DNA from: Haladaptatus sp. DJG-WS-42
Lineage (GTDB): Archaea; Halobacteriota; Halobacteria; Halobacteriales; Halococcaceae
Direction of reading: 5' to 3'
Length of the DNA stretch: 64,000 bases
NCBI RefSeq assembly: GCF_037198285.1
Contig: NZ_CP147243.1
Location: forward strand, 62,001 to 126,000
Below the pieces are notes generated by a model, which worked only from the letters and a program-made list of their open reading frames with translations, had not been told where the DNA came from and did not search any database. The position numbers and the translations under genes are program-made. Shown here piece by piece: positions 24,813-33,011 of this stretch (position 1 is the first letter of the stretch; every line of letters starts with the position of its first letter).

Positions 24813-26134
24813 TGTGGTGAGTGGGTCTGCGTACGGTTTGCGAACGATGCGGCGTCGAACGACTGGAAGACGGTGTCCGTGTCCTCGGGATACACTTCCC
24901 GTCCGGCAAGTCGGTTCACGATAATCGAGTTGCGATACGCGCCAAGGCCGAGGTCGGGCGCGCCAATGCCGTGGCTGTGGAGGTCCATGTTCTGGACGAA
25001 CAGGCCACCCTCGCCGTCGAAATCGAGTTGGTAATCTTTCGAGACGCAGAATCGGCCCTTGTCATCACGGGCAAGGGCTGGTTCGAGCGGGGCGAGAAAC
25101 ACCGGCTCCGGCCGGGTGTACCCCGTTCCGAGCACGACAACGTCGGCTTCGTAGGCGAACGACACGGCTTGCTCGCGCTGGTGGCAGTCGAGGACGAAGC
25201 GGTCTTCGGCTTCGGCGAGGTCGCGGATTTCGGTGTTTGCGAGCAGGCCAACGTCCGGCTCAGCGCGAATCGACTGGCGGTAGAGTTCGTCGTAGATGTC
25301 GGCGCTCGTGTTCTCGTCAATTCCCTTGTACAGCAGGTCTTGGTTCGCCCGCGTCTCGTCTCTGACTTCTTGAGGCAAGTCGTGGAAATACCGCGAGTAT
25401 TCGGGGGTGAAAAACTGGAGGCCGAGTTTCGAGTACTCCATTGGGAAGAAGCCCGGCGACCGGGTGAACCAGTCTAAGCGCTGGCCGGTGTCGGGGCGGT
25501 GTTCGAGCAGGTCTAAGAACACCTCGGCGGCGCTCTGTCCGCTCCCGACGACCGCAACGTTGTCTGCGTCGAGACACCGCTCGCGGTTATCGAGGTAACT
25601 CGCGGTATGGAACACGTCGGGTGAGTTCACCTGCAACGGTTCGGGGACGTGCGGGCGCGACCCGATGCCGACGACCACGTTTTTGGTGAGATAGTGTTCT
25701 ACGTCGCCGGTTTCGGGGTCGATGGTTCGCACGCGGAAATGGTCGCCTTCTTCGCGGACGCTCGTGACTGCCTGTGAGAACTGCGTGTTCGAGAGTTCGC
25801 GCGACACCCACTGGCAGTAGGCGTTGTACTCACGGCGGGGAATCTGGAACGTCTCGAAGAAGTAAAACTCGTAGAGGCGGTCGCGTTCGCGTAGGTAGTT
25901 CAGGAACGAGTAGCGACTCGTCGGGTCTGCGAGCGTGACGAGGTCTGCAAGGAACGGCACTTCGAGCGTTGTGCCTTCGATGAGCATCCCACCGTGCCAC
26001 TCGAACTCCTGTTTTTGTTCGACAAACACGGCGTCTAAGTCCTCGTCTGCAGATTCGATGAGCGCTGCCAGTCCGAGGTTGAACGGCCCGAGACCGACGC
26101 CGAGAACGTCGTAAACGCGCTCATCGTCGCTCAT
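24809..26134 (-). CDS. rhbE: L-lysine/ornithine-type N-monooxygenase, RhbE-like
   Basis: ATG at 26134 (MSDDERVYDVLGVG) gives 441 residues. FAD motif VLGVGLGPFNLGLAAL, then NADPH-binding VVGSGQSAAEVFLDLLEHRP and a C-terminal VVLGTGYTRPEPVF motif identify the SidA/IucD/PvdA flavin-dependent N-hydroxylase family. In a diaminobutyrate-derived pathway it should hydroxylate a primary amine of 1,3-diaminopropane before acetylation, giving the hydroxamate precursor. Starts overlap upstream gene stops (ATGA). It acts in the cytosol and needs O2. Confidence 0.92.
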   Translation of the reverse strand: MSDDERVYDVLGVGLGPFNLGLAALIESADEDLDAVFVEQKQEFEWHGGMLIEGTTLEVPFLADLVTLADPTSRYSFLNYLRERDRLYEFYFFETFQIPRREYNAYCQWVSRELSNTQFSQAVTSVREEGDHFRVRTIDPETGDVEHYLTKNVVVGIGSRPHVPEPLQVNSPDVFHTASYLDNRERCLDADNVAVVGSGQSAAEVFLDLLEHRPDTGQRLDWFTRSPGFFPMEYSKLGLQFFTPEYSRYFHDLPQEVRDETRANQDLLYKGIDENTSADIYDELYRQSIRAEPDVGLLANTEIRDLAEAEDRFVLDCHQREQAVSFAYEADVVVLGTGYTRPEPVFLAPLEPALARDDKGRFCVSKDYQLDFDGEGGLFVQNMDLHSHGIGAPDLGLGAYRNSIIVNRLAGREVYPEDTDTVFQSFDAASFANRTQTHSPQ

Positions 26135-26724
26135 TGGCTCACCGCCGGTGCGTCGATGAACGAGTCGCGGGTACACTCCATCAAGAGTGCATCCTTTTCG
26201 TCCATCTCGATTTCGCGGATGGGCGAGAAGCCGACGCGCTCGAAGACGTGAATCACGGCGTCGTTTCGCACGTCTGGTTCGGTCAGGATACGGTTCGTTT
26301 TCGGGTGTGTGAACTGAAACGCGGTCATGGCTCTGAGCAGTGGAATCGCATAGCCACAGCCGAGGTACTCGGGCGGGCCAATCAGGAGGTGAATGCCTTG
26401 GTCTGTGGATGACGGGTCACAGTAGTCCGCGAGGACGTCGTCTGCGGCCCAGTAGGACTCCCAATAGCTCATCGGCACGCCGTCGAGACAGCCGATGTAG
26501 GGCGTCATGTGGGCTTCAGCTAGCTTTTCTTCGAGATGATTCTGGAACGTTGGGAGCGGGTCGTTGAGTTGCCAGTATGGCAGGACGTGGTCGTAGTTGA
26601 GCCACGCATGGAGGCGTTCTAAATCGTTTTCAGTGACCTGCCTGAAGCCGATGGTGCGCGAAATCGACGCATCGTGTCGCCGGAAGTCGTAGGGGGCGGC
26701 GACGACGCCGGATGGTCCAGTCAT
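26131..26724 (-). CDS. rhbD: GNAT acetyltransferase of siderophore pathway, RhbD/IucB-like
   Basis: A 197-residue GNAT protein related to IucB: IGFRQVTENDLERLHAWLNYDHVLPYWQLNDPLP at the N-terminal half and GYAIPLLRAMTAFQFTHPKTNRILTEPDVRNDAVIHVFERVGF at the CoA-binding and C-terminal part. It should acetylate the N-hydroxyamine made by the monooxygenase with acetyl-CoA, forming the hydroxamate that binds ferric iron. It overlaps the neighbours by four bases on each side. In Sinorhizobium the corresponding gene is rhbD, at the same position. Confidence 0.9.
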   Translation of the reverse strand: MTGPSGVVAAPYDFRRHDASISRTIGFRQVTENDLERLHAWLNYDHVLPYWQLNDPLPTFQNHLEEKLAEAHMTPYIGCLDGVPMSYWESYWAADDVLADYCDPSSTDQGIHLLIGPPEYLGCGYAIPLLRAMTAFQFTHPKTNRILTEPDVRNDAVIHVFERVGFSPIREIEMDEKDALLMECTRDSFIDAPAVSQ

Positions 26725-28478
26725 TCTCCCACCACCAGTGGGTTGTCGATGTCGGTGTACACCGACTGGTTTTCGAGCGACCCGACGAGCTCGTCCATGT
26801 CGTGGAATCGCGTGAGGAGGTTCGCTTTACACGGCAACGTTGGCGATTCGAGCAGGTCAGTCAGCAGCGACGAGTCATCATGGTCGAACGCCCGACAGTG
26901 CTCCAGTCCTTCCCGGAGAATCGAGAGCAAGTCGCGCTCGTTACAGAGTCCCGCACAGCCAAAGGCGTTCACAAGGCCGAACGCGTTGTTGAGGATGAGA
27001 TAGTAGCGAAGGCGCTCGTCTGCCACCTCGTCCGGGCAACAGGTTCCGAGGCGTTCTGCGGCATCCGGAAGCACCGACTCGACGGCCGCTTGCTTTGATT
27101 CGGGCAGGTAGTAGCCCTGATTGTCGCGGTAGTAGAAGGTGTCAGGATACCCGGCTTCGTCAAGCGCGAGCACCGAGTTTTGCTGGTGGGCTTCTACACC
27201 GAGCCCCTGTTCGAGATAGAGCCACAGCGCCGGGCGCACAGACCGGCTGAGATACTCACAGAACCACTCCTTTGAGACGGCGTCCGTCGAGCGACTCTCG
27301 CGCGCTGCAATCTCACGGATGAGTCGTCCTAACCGAGAATCTGTGGCTCCCGAGGGCGCGTCCTGACAGAGCGCGACGAGCGGCGTCACCCGCTCTGGGT
27401 CGCCGGGGAATGGGTTTTCTCGCAACACCGTCTCGAAGCCGGATTCACCCTCGCCGAACGTGACCGTGAGCGAGGCGGGGTCTCTGATGATGTCGAAATC
27501 GGGAAACGTCTGATTCAGCTCGTCGCCGACCTCCGTGTCGAGTAGGTCGGCGACGGCAACCCCACGCGGAAGTTCCTCGCGGGTGTTCGTCCGCAGTGAG
27601 TTCGTGATGCGAACCGGCAGCGAAGTTTTCACCATGAACGGCGCATCCGGCGCGTAGAGCGTCCGAACTGACGTTGTTGGGTAGAACTCGCGGCCGAACG
27701 GGCCGAGGAACTCTATGGTTCCCGCAGCAACCTGTTCTTCGACGTCGGGTTGCCGTTCGAGATAATCTGCCTGCCGCGGATGGAGTGGCACGAACACGTC
27801 GTCCGTGTCCACGAGCGATTCGTAGCCGGTTGCCGCCAAGTCGGCTTTCACCCAGTCGCTTGCAGAGTGAGAAAGTGCAGCGTAGTCCTCGGTCAGTTCG
27901 GGGACGACCCGCGCATAGTGCAGTTGAAACGAGCCGCGCAACTCCGGCGCGAAGGTGGGGTTGTCGCCCATTCCCTGACGCGATTTCGGCGTCGGATGCA
28001 TGAGGTGGCCAAAGAGCAGCGACTGTTCGGCCTCACTGAAGGTCGCCGCCGGTTTCGTCACGTCGTCGTCGCGTTCACGGACGAATCGCTCGATGGCACG
28101 CCGCGAGAGCGTCGCACGGTGGGTGAGTTCGCCGGGGTCACCGTCTCGGGACAGCGAGAGTTCTTTCACGCAGAGTGCGACGAGTGTGTGAGCGTCGAGC
28201 GGAAGGGTTCCGTTTTCCCCCTCGTAGAAAAAGCCTGCAAAGCAATGTCGGCCTGTCGGGGATTCGTACTCGAAGGGTGCGTAGAGCGTGAGTCCCTGCT
28301 GGTCGAGCGAGACACGGACAACGCGGTCTGCGACGGTTTCGACCGGGACGGCATCTGCTGACTCAACCACGCCAGCGCCCGTCTCACGGAGGTAACAGTT
28401 AAGGAACGCCTGCATCGAAGCGTGGTCTGCAATCGCCGCCGGGTCGAGTTCAACCGGCGTTTCGAGGTTGGTGCTCAT
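26721..28478 (-). CDS. rhbC: IucA/IucC family siderophore synthetase, RhbC-like
   Basis: A 585-residue NIS synthetase, similar to but distinct from the 23013 gene. Motifs include LMHPTPKSRQGMGDN (Arg/Lys citrate and ATP site), FYPTTSVRTLY, FMVKTSLPVRITNSLRTNTRE and GVEAHQQNSVLALD near the C-terminal active site. The two synthetases presumably act in turn on citrate: this one attaches the first hydroxamate arm, the RhbF-like one the second, though which does which is inferred from gene order. It overlaps the decarboxylase stop by four bases. Confidence 0.9.
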   Translation of the reverse strand: MSTNLETPVELDPAAIADHASMQAFLNCYLRETGAGVVESADAVPVETVADRVVRVSLDQQGLTLYAPFEYESPTGRHCFAGFFYEGENGTLPLDAHTLVALCVKELSLSRDGDPGELTHRATLSRRAIERFVRERDDDVTKPAATFSEAEQSLLFGHLMHPTPKSRQGMGDNPTFAPELRGSFQLHYARVVPELTEDYAALSHSASDWVKADLAATGYESLVDTDDVFVPLHPRQADYLERQPDVEEQVAAGTIEFLGPFGREFYPTTSVRTLYAPDAPFMVKTSLPVRITNSLRTNTREELPRGVAVADLLDTEVGDELNQTFPDFDIIRDPASLTVTFGEGESGFETVLRENPFPGDPERVTPLVALCQDAPSGATDSRLGRLIREIAARESRSTDAVSKEWFCEYLSRSVRPALWLYLEQGLGVEAHQQNSVLALDEAGYPDTFYYRDNQGYYLPESKQAAVESVLPDAAERLGTCCPDEVADERLRYYLILNNAFGLVNAFGCAGLCNERDLLSILREGLEHCRAFDHDDSSLLTDLLESPTLPCKANLLTRFHDMDELVGSLENQSVYTDIDNPLVVGE

Positions 28479-29896
28479 GCGACCACCTCCGGCGTTACGG
28501 CAGCCTCACAGACGTACTGGAACAGCGTTTCGAGGTCGTTCCGAGTGATTTTCGGGTTGAGCAGGGTGAACTTGAGGTACACATCGCCGTCCACCTCTGT
28601 TCGCGCGAGGACGGCATCCCCGGCGTCAAAGAGCCGCTCGCGGATGGTTTCGTTCAGTGCATCAGGATTTGTGTCTCCAGTGTGGCGGAACACGACCGTC
28701 GTGAGCTGTGGTTCCGCGGCGAGTTCGAGGTCGGGGTTCATCCGGACGATGTCGCCCGCCTCCGCGGTCAGCGCGATAGTGTGGTCAACGAACGACGCGA
28801 TAATGTCACTGCCAAGCGCGCGGAACGTCAGATACGGCTTCAGCGCGTCGAATCGGCGGCTCGTGCGAAGTGATTTTGCGACGAGGTTCGGCGGGCCGTC
28901 GCCCTCCGGGTCAAGGTAGGCCACGTCGCGGGCGAGCATCTCGAAGGACTCGGATTCCTTGACGAGGAATGCGCCACAGCCGAGCGGTTGGTAGAGCAGC
29001 TTGTGGAAATCGACGGAAATCGAATCGGCACGGTCGATGCCAGTGAGTTTGTGCTCGTGGCGTTCCGAGAAGGCGAGTGCGCCGCCGTAGGCCGCATCGA
29101 CGTGAAACCAGAGGTCGTACATGGCTGCTCGGTCCGCGAGTGCGGCGAGAGGGTCGATTGCACCGAAGTCGGTCGTGCCCGCAGTTGCGACGAGTGCAAT
29201 TGGCGTTTCGTCGGATTGCTCGAACCCTTCAAGGATATTATCGAGCGCGTCGAGCGACATTCGGTCGGTTTCGTCGGTCGGCACTTCGACCACGGCCGAT
29301 TCACCCAGTCCGAGGATGCGAGCGGCCTGTGCGGCGGTAAAGTGTGCGGCTTCAGCGCACAGGATGCGGAACTCTTCGGCCCCAGCGAGGCCGTCTTGGC
29401 GAGGGTCATTTCCGCGAGCGTCAAGCGCCATGTCGCGGGCGAGCAGCAGGCCTTGGAGGTTCGATTCCGTGCCACCGCTCGTGAACACACCGTCACCCTC
29501 GGTGAAGCCGAACACCGAACAGAGACGCTCGACCATGCGCTGTTCGAGCACCGTGGCGGCGGGCGCTTGGTCGAACGAATCGAGCGACTGGTTGGTCGCG
29601 GCGACGAGTGCTTCTGCGGCGATTGCCGGGGCCACCGGCGGACACTGAAGGTGGGCGATGCACGCCGTGTCGGTCACATCCACGGAATCTGCGAGCACCT
29701 GCTTTGCTTCGGCGTAGGCAGCGTCGAGACCAGCTCCGGATTCGGGAAGCGGGTCGGTGTTCGAGATTTGTGTTTCGAGTTCATCGTAGGACGCACCCGT
29801 GTATGGGCCGTCGAACTCGGGGAGCGCGTCGATTGCGGCGCGGAAGGCGTCGCGGTAGGCCGCATGGCTGAACAGTTCTTTGGGGTCGGGGTTCAT
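28475..29896 (-). CDS. rhbB: L-2,4-diaminobutyrate decarboxylase, RhbB-like
   Basis: A 473-residue group II PLP-dependent decarboxylase. Landmarks: TSGGTESNLQGLLLARDMAL (PLP phosphate binding), ALVATAGTTDFGAIDPLAALAD, HVDAAYGGALAFSERH and the PLP-lysine motif SISVDFHKLLYQPLGCGAFLV. It resembles glutamate/diaminobutyrate decarboxylases. In the RhbA-RhbB pathway it produces 1,3-diaminopropane from 2,4-diaminobutyrate. It follows the aminotransferase with a four-base overlap, which supports this assignment over a general aromatic amino acid decarboxylase. Confidence 0.92.
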   Translation of the reverse strand: MNPDPKELFSHAAYRDAFRAAIDALPEFDGPYTGASYDELETQISNTDPLPESGAGLDAAYAEAKQVLADSVDVTDTACIAHLQCPPVAPAIAAEALVAATNQSLDSFDQAPAATVLEQRMVERLCSVFGFTEGDGVFTSGGTESNLQGLLLARDMALDARGNDPRQDGLAGAEEFRILCAEAAHFTAAQAARILGLGESAVVEVPTDETDRMSLDALDNILEGFEQSDETPIALVATAGTTDFGAIDPLAALADRAAMYDLWFHVDAAYGGALAFSERHEHKLTGIDRADSISVDFHKLLYQPLGCGAFLVKESESFEMLARDVAYLDPEGDGPPNLVAKSLRTSRRFDALKPYLTFRALGSDIIASFVDHTIALTAEAGDIVRMNPDLELAAEPQLTTVVFRHTGDTNPDALNETIRERLFDAGDAVLARTEVDGDVYLKFTLLNPKITRNDLETLFQYVCEAAVTPEVVA

Positions 29897-31242
29897 GCTG
29901 CGGCCTCCTGTCCGTCGACGACCGCGTGGACGGCTTCGGTGAACCGTGCGGCCATCTCGTCGACCTGTTCGCGGGTGACAATGAGCGGCGGGAGGAAGCG
30001 GGCGGTCGCGGAGTTATGGCCGCCGGTCTCGATGACGAGGCCACGGTCGAGACACGCCTGCTGGACGGTGGCGGCAAGGTTGCCGTCTGGCGGATGTGGC
30101 CCTTTTGACTCGTCGGGCGTGACGAACTCAACGCCAAGCATCAGGCCGCGGCCGCGAACGTCACCGACGCAGTCGTAGCAAAGCAGGTCGCTGAGTGCGT
30201 CGCGGAGTCGAGCCCCCATGCGAGCGGCGTGGTCGTCGAGGTCATTTTCAAGGATGTAGTCGATGGTCGCTGCTCCGGCGGCCATGGCGAGTTGGTTCCC
30301 GCGGAAGGTTCCGGCGTGCGCACCGGGTTCCCACTGGTCGAGCGATTCGTCGTAGAGGACGACGGCGATAGGGAGGCCGCCGCCAATTGCCTTCGAGAGC
30401 GTCACCACGTCGGGGGTGATGTCTGCCTGCTCGAAGGCGAACATCGACCCCGTACGGCCAAGCCCGGTCTGGATTTCGTCGACGACGAGTGGGATGTCGT
30501 GTTCACGGGTGAGCCGCCTGACCTCGCGCACCCATTCGTGGGGCGCGGGCCGCGACCCGGCCTCGCCTTGGACGACTTCAAGCACCATGCCCGCAGGTGC
30601 CGTGAGTCCCGATTTCGGGTCTTCGAGCAAGTTTTCGAGATAGTCGGCGTTTGCACGCCACTCGGCTTCGCTGCCGAGGCCAAACGGTGGGCGGTAGTTC
30701 GCGGGGAACGGAAGGTGATGAACGTAGGGCAGCAATCCGCCGATGTCGTCTTTTGCGCCCCGGTCGCCGGTGAGCGAGAGCGCGGCCTGAGTCATCCCGT
30801 GGTAGCCACCTTGGAACGAGAGCATTCCCTCGTTGCCGGTTGCCGTTTTGACGAGTTTCATTGCGGCTTCGATGGCGTCGGTTCCGGCTGGGCTACAAAA
30901 CTGGACTTTGGCGCGGGAGGCGAATTCTGGTGGCAGACTGTCGTAGAGGGCGTCTACGAACCGCTCTTTCGCGGGAGTGGTCACGTCGAGGGTGTGCATC
31001 GGGCTGTCGCGGGCGAGGTGGGCTTCGATGGCCTCAGTCACGACGGGATGGTTGTGCCCGAGCGCCAGCGCCCCTGCCCCGGCGAGACAGTCGAGATACT
31101 CGTTTCCGTCCATGTCTTCGATGACGGTTCCGTGCGCCCGCTTGATGGCGAACTTGAGCGAGCGCGGATACGTACGGGCGTTCGATTCGCGCCGTTGTTG
31201 CTGGCCCAACAGCGCGGAGTTGGGGCTGTCGGCGTAGGTCAT
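29893..31242 (-). CDS. rhbA: Diaminobutyrate-2-oxoglutarate aminotransferase, RhbA-like
   Basis: A 449-residue class III aminotransferase, first gene of the operon. It has LDCLAGAGALALGHNHP, the PLP site VQFCSPAGTDAIEAAMKLVKTATG, SFQGGYHGMTQAALSLTG, VVDEIQTGLGRTGSMFAFEQ and the PLP lysine in VVTLSKAIGGGLPIAVVLY. This matches 2,4-diaminobutyrate:2-oxoglutarate transaminases, which form diaminobutyrate from aspartate semialdehyde and glutamate. The 65 bases before its start lead to two perfect palindromic iron boxes, so the whole operon should be repressed in iron-replete cells. Confidence 0.92.
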   Translation of the reverse strand: MTYADSPNSALLGQQQRRESNARTYPRSLKFAIKRAHGTVIEDMDGNEYLDCLAGAGALALGHNHPVVTEAIEAHLARDSPMHTLDVTTPAKERFVDALYDSLPPEFASRAKVQFCSPAGTDAIEAAMKLVKTATGNEGMLSFQGGYHGMTQAALSLTGDRGAKDDIGGLLPYVHHLPFPANYRPPFGLGSEAEWRANADYLENLLEDPKSGLTAPAGMVLEVVQGEAGSRPAPHEWVREVRRLTREHDIPLVVDEIQTGLGRTGSMFAFEQADITPDVVTLSKAIGGGLPIAVVLYDESLDQWEPGAHAGTFRGNQLAMAAGAATIDYILENDLDDHAARMGARLRDALSDLLCYDCVGDVRGRGLMLGVEFVTPDESKGPHPPDGNLAATVQQACLDRGLVIETGGHNSATARFLPPLIVTREQVDEMAARFTEAVHAVVDGQEAAA

Positions 31243-31306
31243 GCTCCCACTCCACGGCTGCGTGTTAGCGCGGTTACATCTTTTTTCCAGTTGGTCTGCA
31301 TACGAA

Positions 31307-31326
31307 TGTTTAGGGCGACCTAAACA
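31307..31326. promoter_or_regulatory. Putative iron-regulator operator 1, siderophore promoter
   Basis: TGTTTAGGgcgaCCTAAACA is a perfect 8+8 palindrome around a 4-nt centre, 65 bases upstream of the RhbA-like start. Its core TTAGG-N4-CCTAA is shared with 31343 and 3494 and fits DtxR/MntR-like haloarchaeal iron regulators (Idr/SirR type), which repress siderophore genes when iron is sufficient. Confidence 0.75.
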
Positions 31327-31342
31327 TAGTAAACGCTTCGAT

Positions 31343-31360
31343 TTTTAGGTAAGCCTAAAA
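31343..31360. promoter_or_regulatory. Putative iron-regulator operator 2
   Basis: TTTTAGGtaagCCTAAAA is a perfect 7+7 palindrome. Its centre is 35 bases from the centre of operator 1, so two dimers could bind together over the siderophore promoter. It is 245 bases from the divergent ferritin-like gene, so control of that gene is possible but less direct. Confidence 0.75.
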
Positions 31361-31468
31361 CTAGGATCTTTCACGCGAGGGCGTGCGAAAACAGACGTCG
31401 CGAGCCGAGGTGGACAGAATGACCCTGCTGAGTATGACTACGGAGAATCTGAACCACTCGATTGGAAA

Positions 31469-31486
31469 TACCATAAATTTATGGTA
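31469..31486. promoter_or_regulatory. 18-bp perfect palindrome upstream of ferritin-like gene
   Basis: TACCATAAATTTATGGTA reads the same on both strands. It lies in the AT-rich promoter region about 119 bases before the ferritin-like start at 31605. It differs from the iron boxes, so a second regulator may act here. A looser inverted repeat with the same ATACCAT/ATGGTAT ends occurs at 36052-36075. Confidence 0.5.
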
Positions 31487-31604
31487 ATACAAAATTTTTG
31501 TGTGTTGGTTCGGTACATTTCGCGACATTTGTGTGGAATTTGGGTGAGAGTTTGGCAAACCCCTTTCAAGCAATTTGCCATCGCTTTGAGTGGAGTTACA
31601 GACA

Positions 31605-32309
31605 ATGACTACCAACTCGCCCGAAAACGATTCCGTGTCCGCGATGCAGCAAGCAATCTCCGCGGTGAACGACCGCTTTACCTCCCGGCGGGACTTCATC
31701 ACGAAGGGAACGGCCGCCGGTGTGGTCTTACTCGGCATGGGTGGTAGCGCCGTTGGTGGTGCCGCAGGCCAGGAAGACGACGAAGAGCCAACCGACGTGG
31801 ACGTTCTCAATTACGCCCTCACCCTGGAACACTTAGAAGACGCCTTCTATCGTGAAGGCATCGAGATGTTCTGCAGTAAGGATTTCAAAAGCTGCAAAAC
31901 ACTAAACGGCTTTAGCGACCGCGTCCGCACCGACGTGTATGACAATATCGTGGACATCGGCGACCACGAATCGACGCACACGGAGGTCCTCACGCAGGTC
32001 ATCACCGACCTCGGTGGCGACCCCGTTCCCGAACTCGAATACGAATTCGGCTTCGAAACCGCAGCCGAGTTCCTCGCCATCGCCCAAGTGTTAGAAAACA
32101 CTGGCGTGTCCGCCTACGACGGCGCAATCAACCGCATCGAGACTAAAGAACTGGTCACTGCTGGCGCAACCATCGCAACGGTGGAAGCTCGCCACGCCTC
32201 CTACCTGAACCTCTTAAACGGCGCAGACCCCTTCCCTGCTGCCTTCGACGAGGCGAAGTCCCAAGAGGCGATTCTCGAAGCCGCCGGTGGCTTCATCATC
32301 CAAGAGTAA
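31605..32309 (+). CDS. Tat-exported ferritin-like domain protein
   Basis: Start ATG at 31605 (MTTNSPENDSVSAMQQ), 234 residues. An N-terminal polar stretch precedes the twin-arginine signal TSRRDFITKGTAAGVVLLGMGG and a negatively charged linker QEDDEEPTDVD. The mature domain is a ferritin-like four-helix bundle (Ferritin_2 type) with ALTLEHLEDAFYREG (carboxylate), DIGDHESTHTEVL and AATIATVEARHASYLNLL supplying the Glu/His ligands. Such proteins are exported and may bind metal at the surface. Divergence from the siderophore operon suggests an iron link, though the family is also seen in desiccation or oxidative responses. Confidence 0.85.
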   Translation: MTTNSPENDSVSAMQQAISAVNDRFTSRRDFITKGTAAGVVLLGMGGSAVGGAAGQEDDEEPTDVDVLNYALTLEHLEDAFYREGIEMFCSKDFKSCKTLNGFSDRVRTDVYDNIVDIGDHESTHTEVLTQVITDLGGDPVPELEYEFGFETAAEFLAIAQVLENTGVSAYDGAINRIETKELVTAGATIATVEARHASYLNLLNGADPFPAAFDEAKSQEAILEAAGGFIIQE

Positions 32310-32421
32310 CGCGGCTTTCTCACCCTCCGTTCATCTTTTTCGGCTGCTTCGCGCGGTAAGTGGCGGTAATCTTGTTGGCAGAATGAAAAAACTATTTCCC
32401 AGTCGTTCTTGAACGTGTCGT

Positions 32422-32661
32422 ATGGCCGGAATTAGTATCCACATCTCGGGGCCATTCGCACTCGCTATCGCGCTCGTTGGCGCGGTTTTGATTTACCGAG
32501 ACGGAAAGTCACGCGGGATGGACACCGCTGACATGTGGGCGGTTGGCTTCTTCATCGGATTTTTCATTCCGCCGCTTATCGGCGCAATCGTCGTCCTCGT
32601 GTTCTATTTCCAGAAACGAAAGCCCAGACGGAGCGTGCCGTATGCGGTTCCGCCTGAGTAG
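32422..32661 (+). CDS. Small membrane protein
   Basis: A 79-residue protein with two hydrophobic helices: FALAIALVGAVLIYRDGKSRGMDTADM (the loop after the first helix is polar) and AVGFFIGFFIPPLIGAIVVLVFYFQKRK. The C-terminus is basic and Pro-rich (RKPRRSVPYAVPPE). The arrangement resembles PLDc_N-like or phospholipase-anchoring small proteins, but no catalytic motif is present. It is free-standing, with 112 bases after the ferritin-like gene. The coding call rests on composition and on the TM pattern. Confidence 0.7.
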   Translation: MAGISIHISGPFALAIALVGAVLIYRDGKSRGMDTADMWAVGFFIGFFIPPLIGAIVVLVFYFQKRKPRRSVPYAVPPE

Positions 32662-33011
32662 CCATCGAGAGTGTACCCACCTTTTGTTCGGAGCAATGTC
32701 GAATCGGTGAGTGCGAACCCTTATCCCAACACGACGGGTAGAGCAGATTGCTTCGGCTTCATCACCGAAGAATTGCAGTCTGCTATGATACGCAGATTCG
32801 CTAAGTATGGTGGATTTCTCCACCGATACTTCTTACAATCCGTGAGTCGTGACGCTGTAACGCAATGCAGCAGTCCTCTTGTCTGCGTTCGAAGTACGTC
32901 ACCGAATGGCTACACTCGTCGCCGTCAGGCACGGTGAAATCACGTGAAACCGTGAACAGCGGATGCAGCGCAGAGACACAAGTTTTTACCGAGATTTGTG
33001 CAAGAGTGCAG
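32662..33011. other. Intergenic region without a supported gene
   Basis: About 350 bases between the small membrane protein and the FAD oxidoreductase. Reading frames crossing it have no start/stop logic or haloarchaeal composition. The last 100 bases probably hold the oxidoreductase promoter, including AT-rich spots. Confidence 0.6.
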
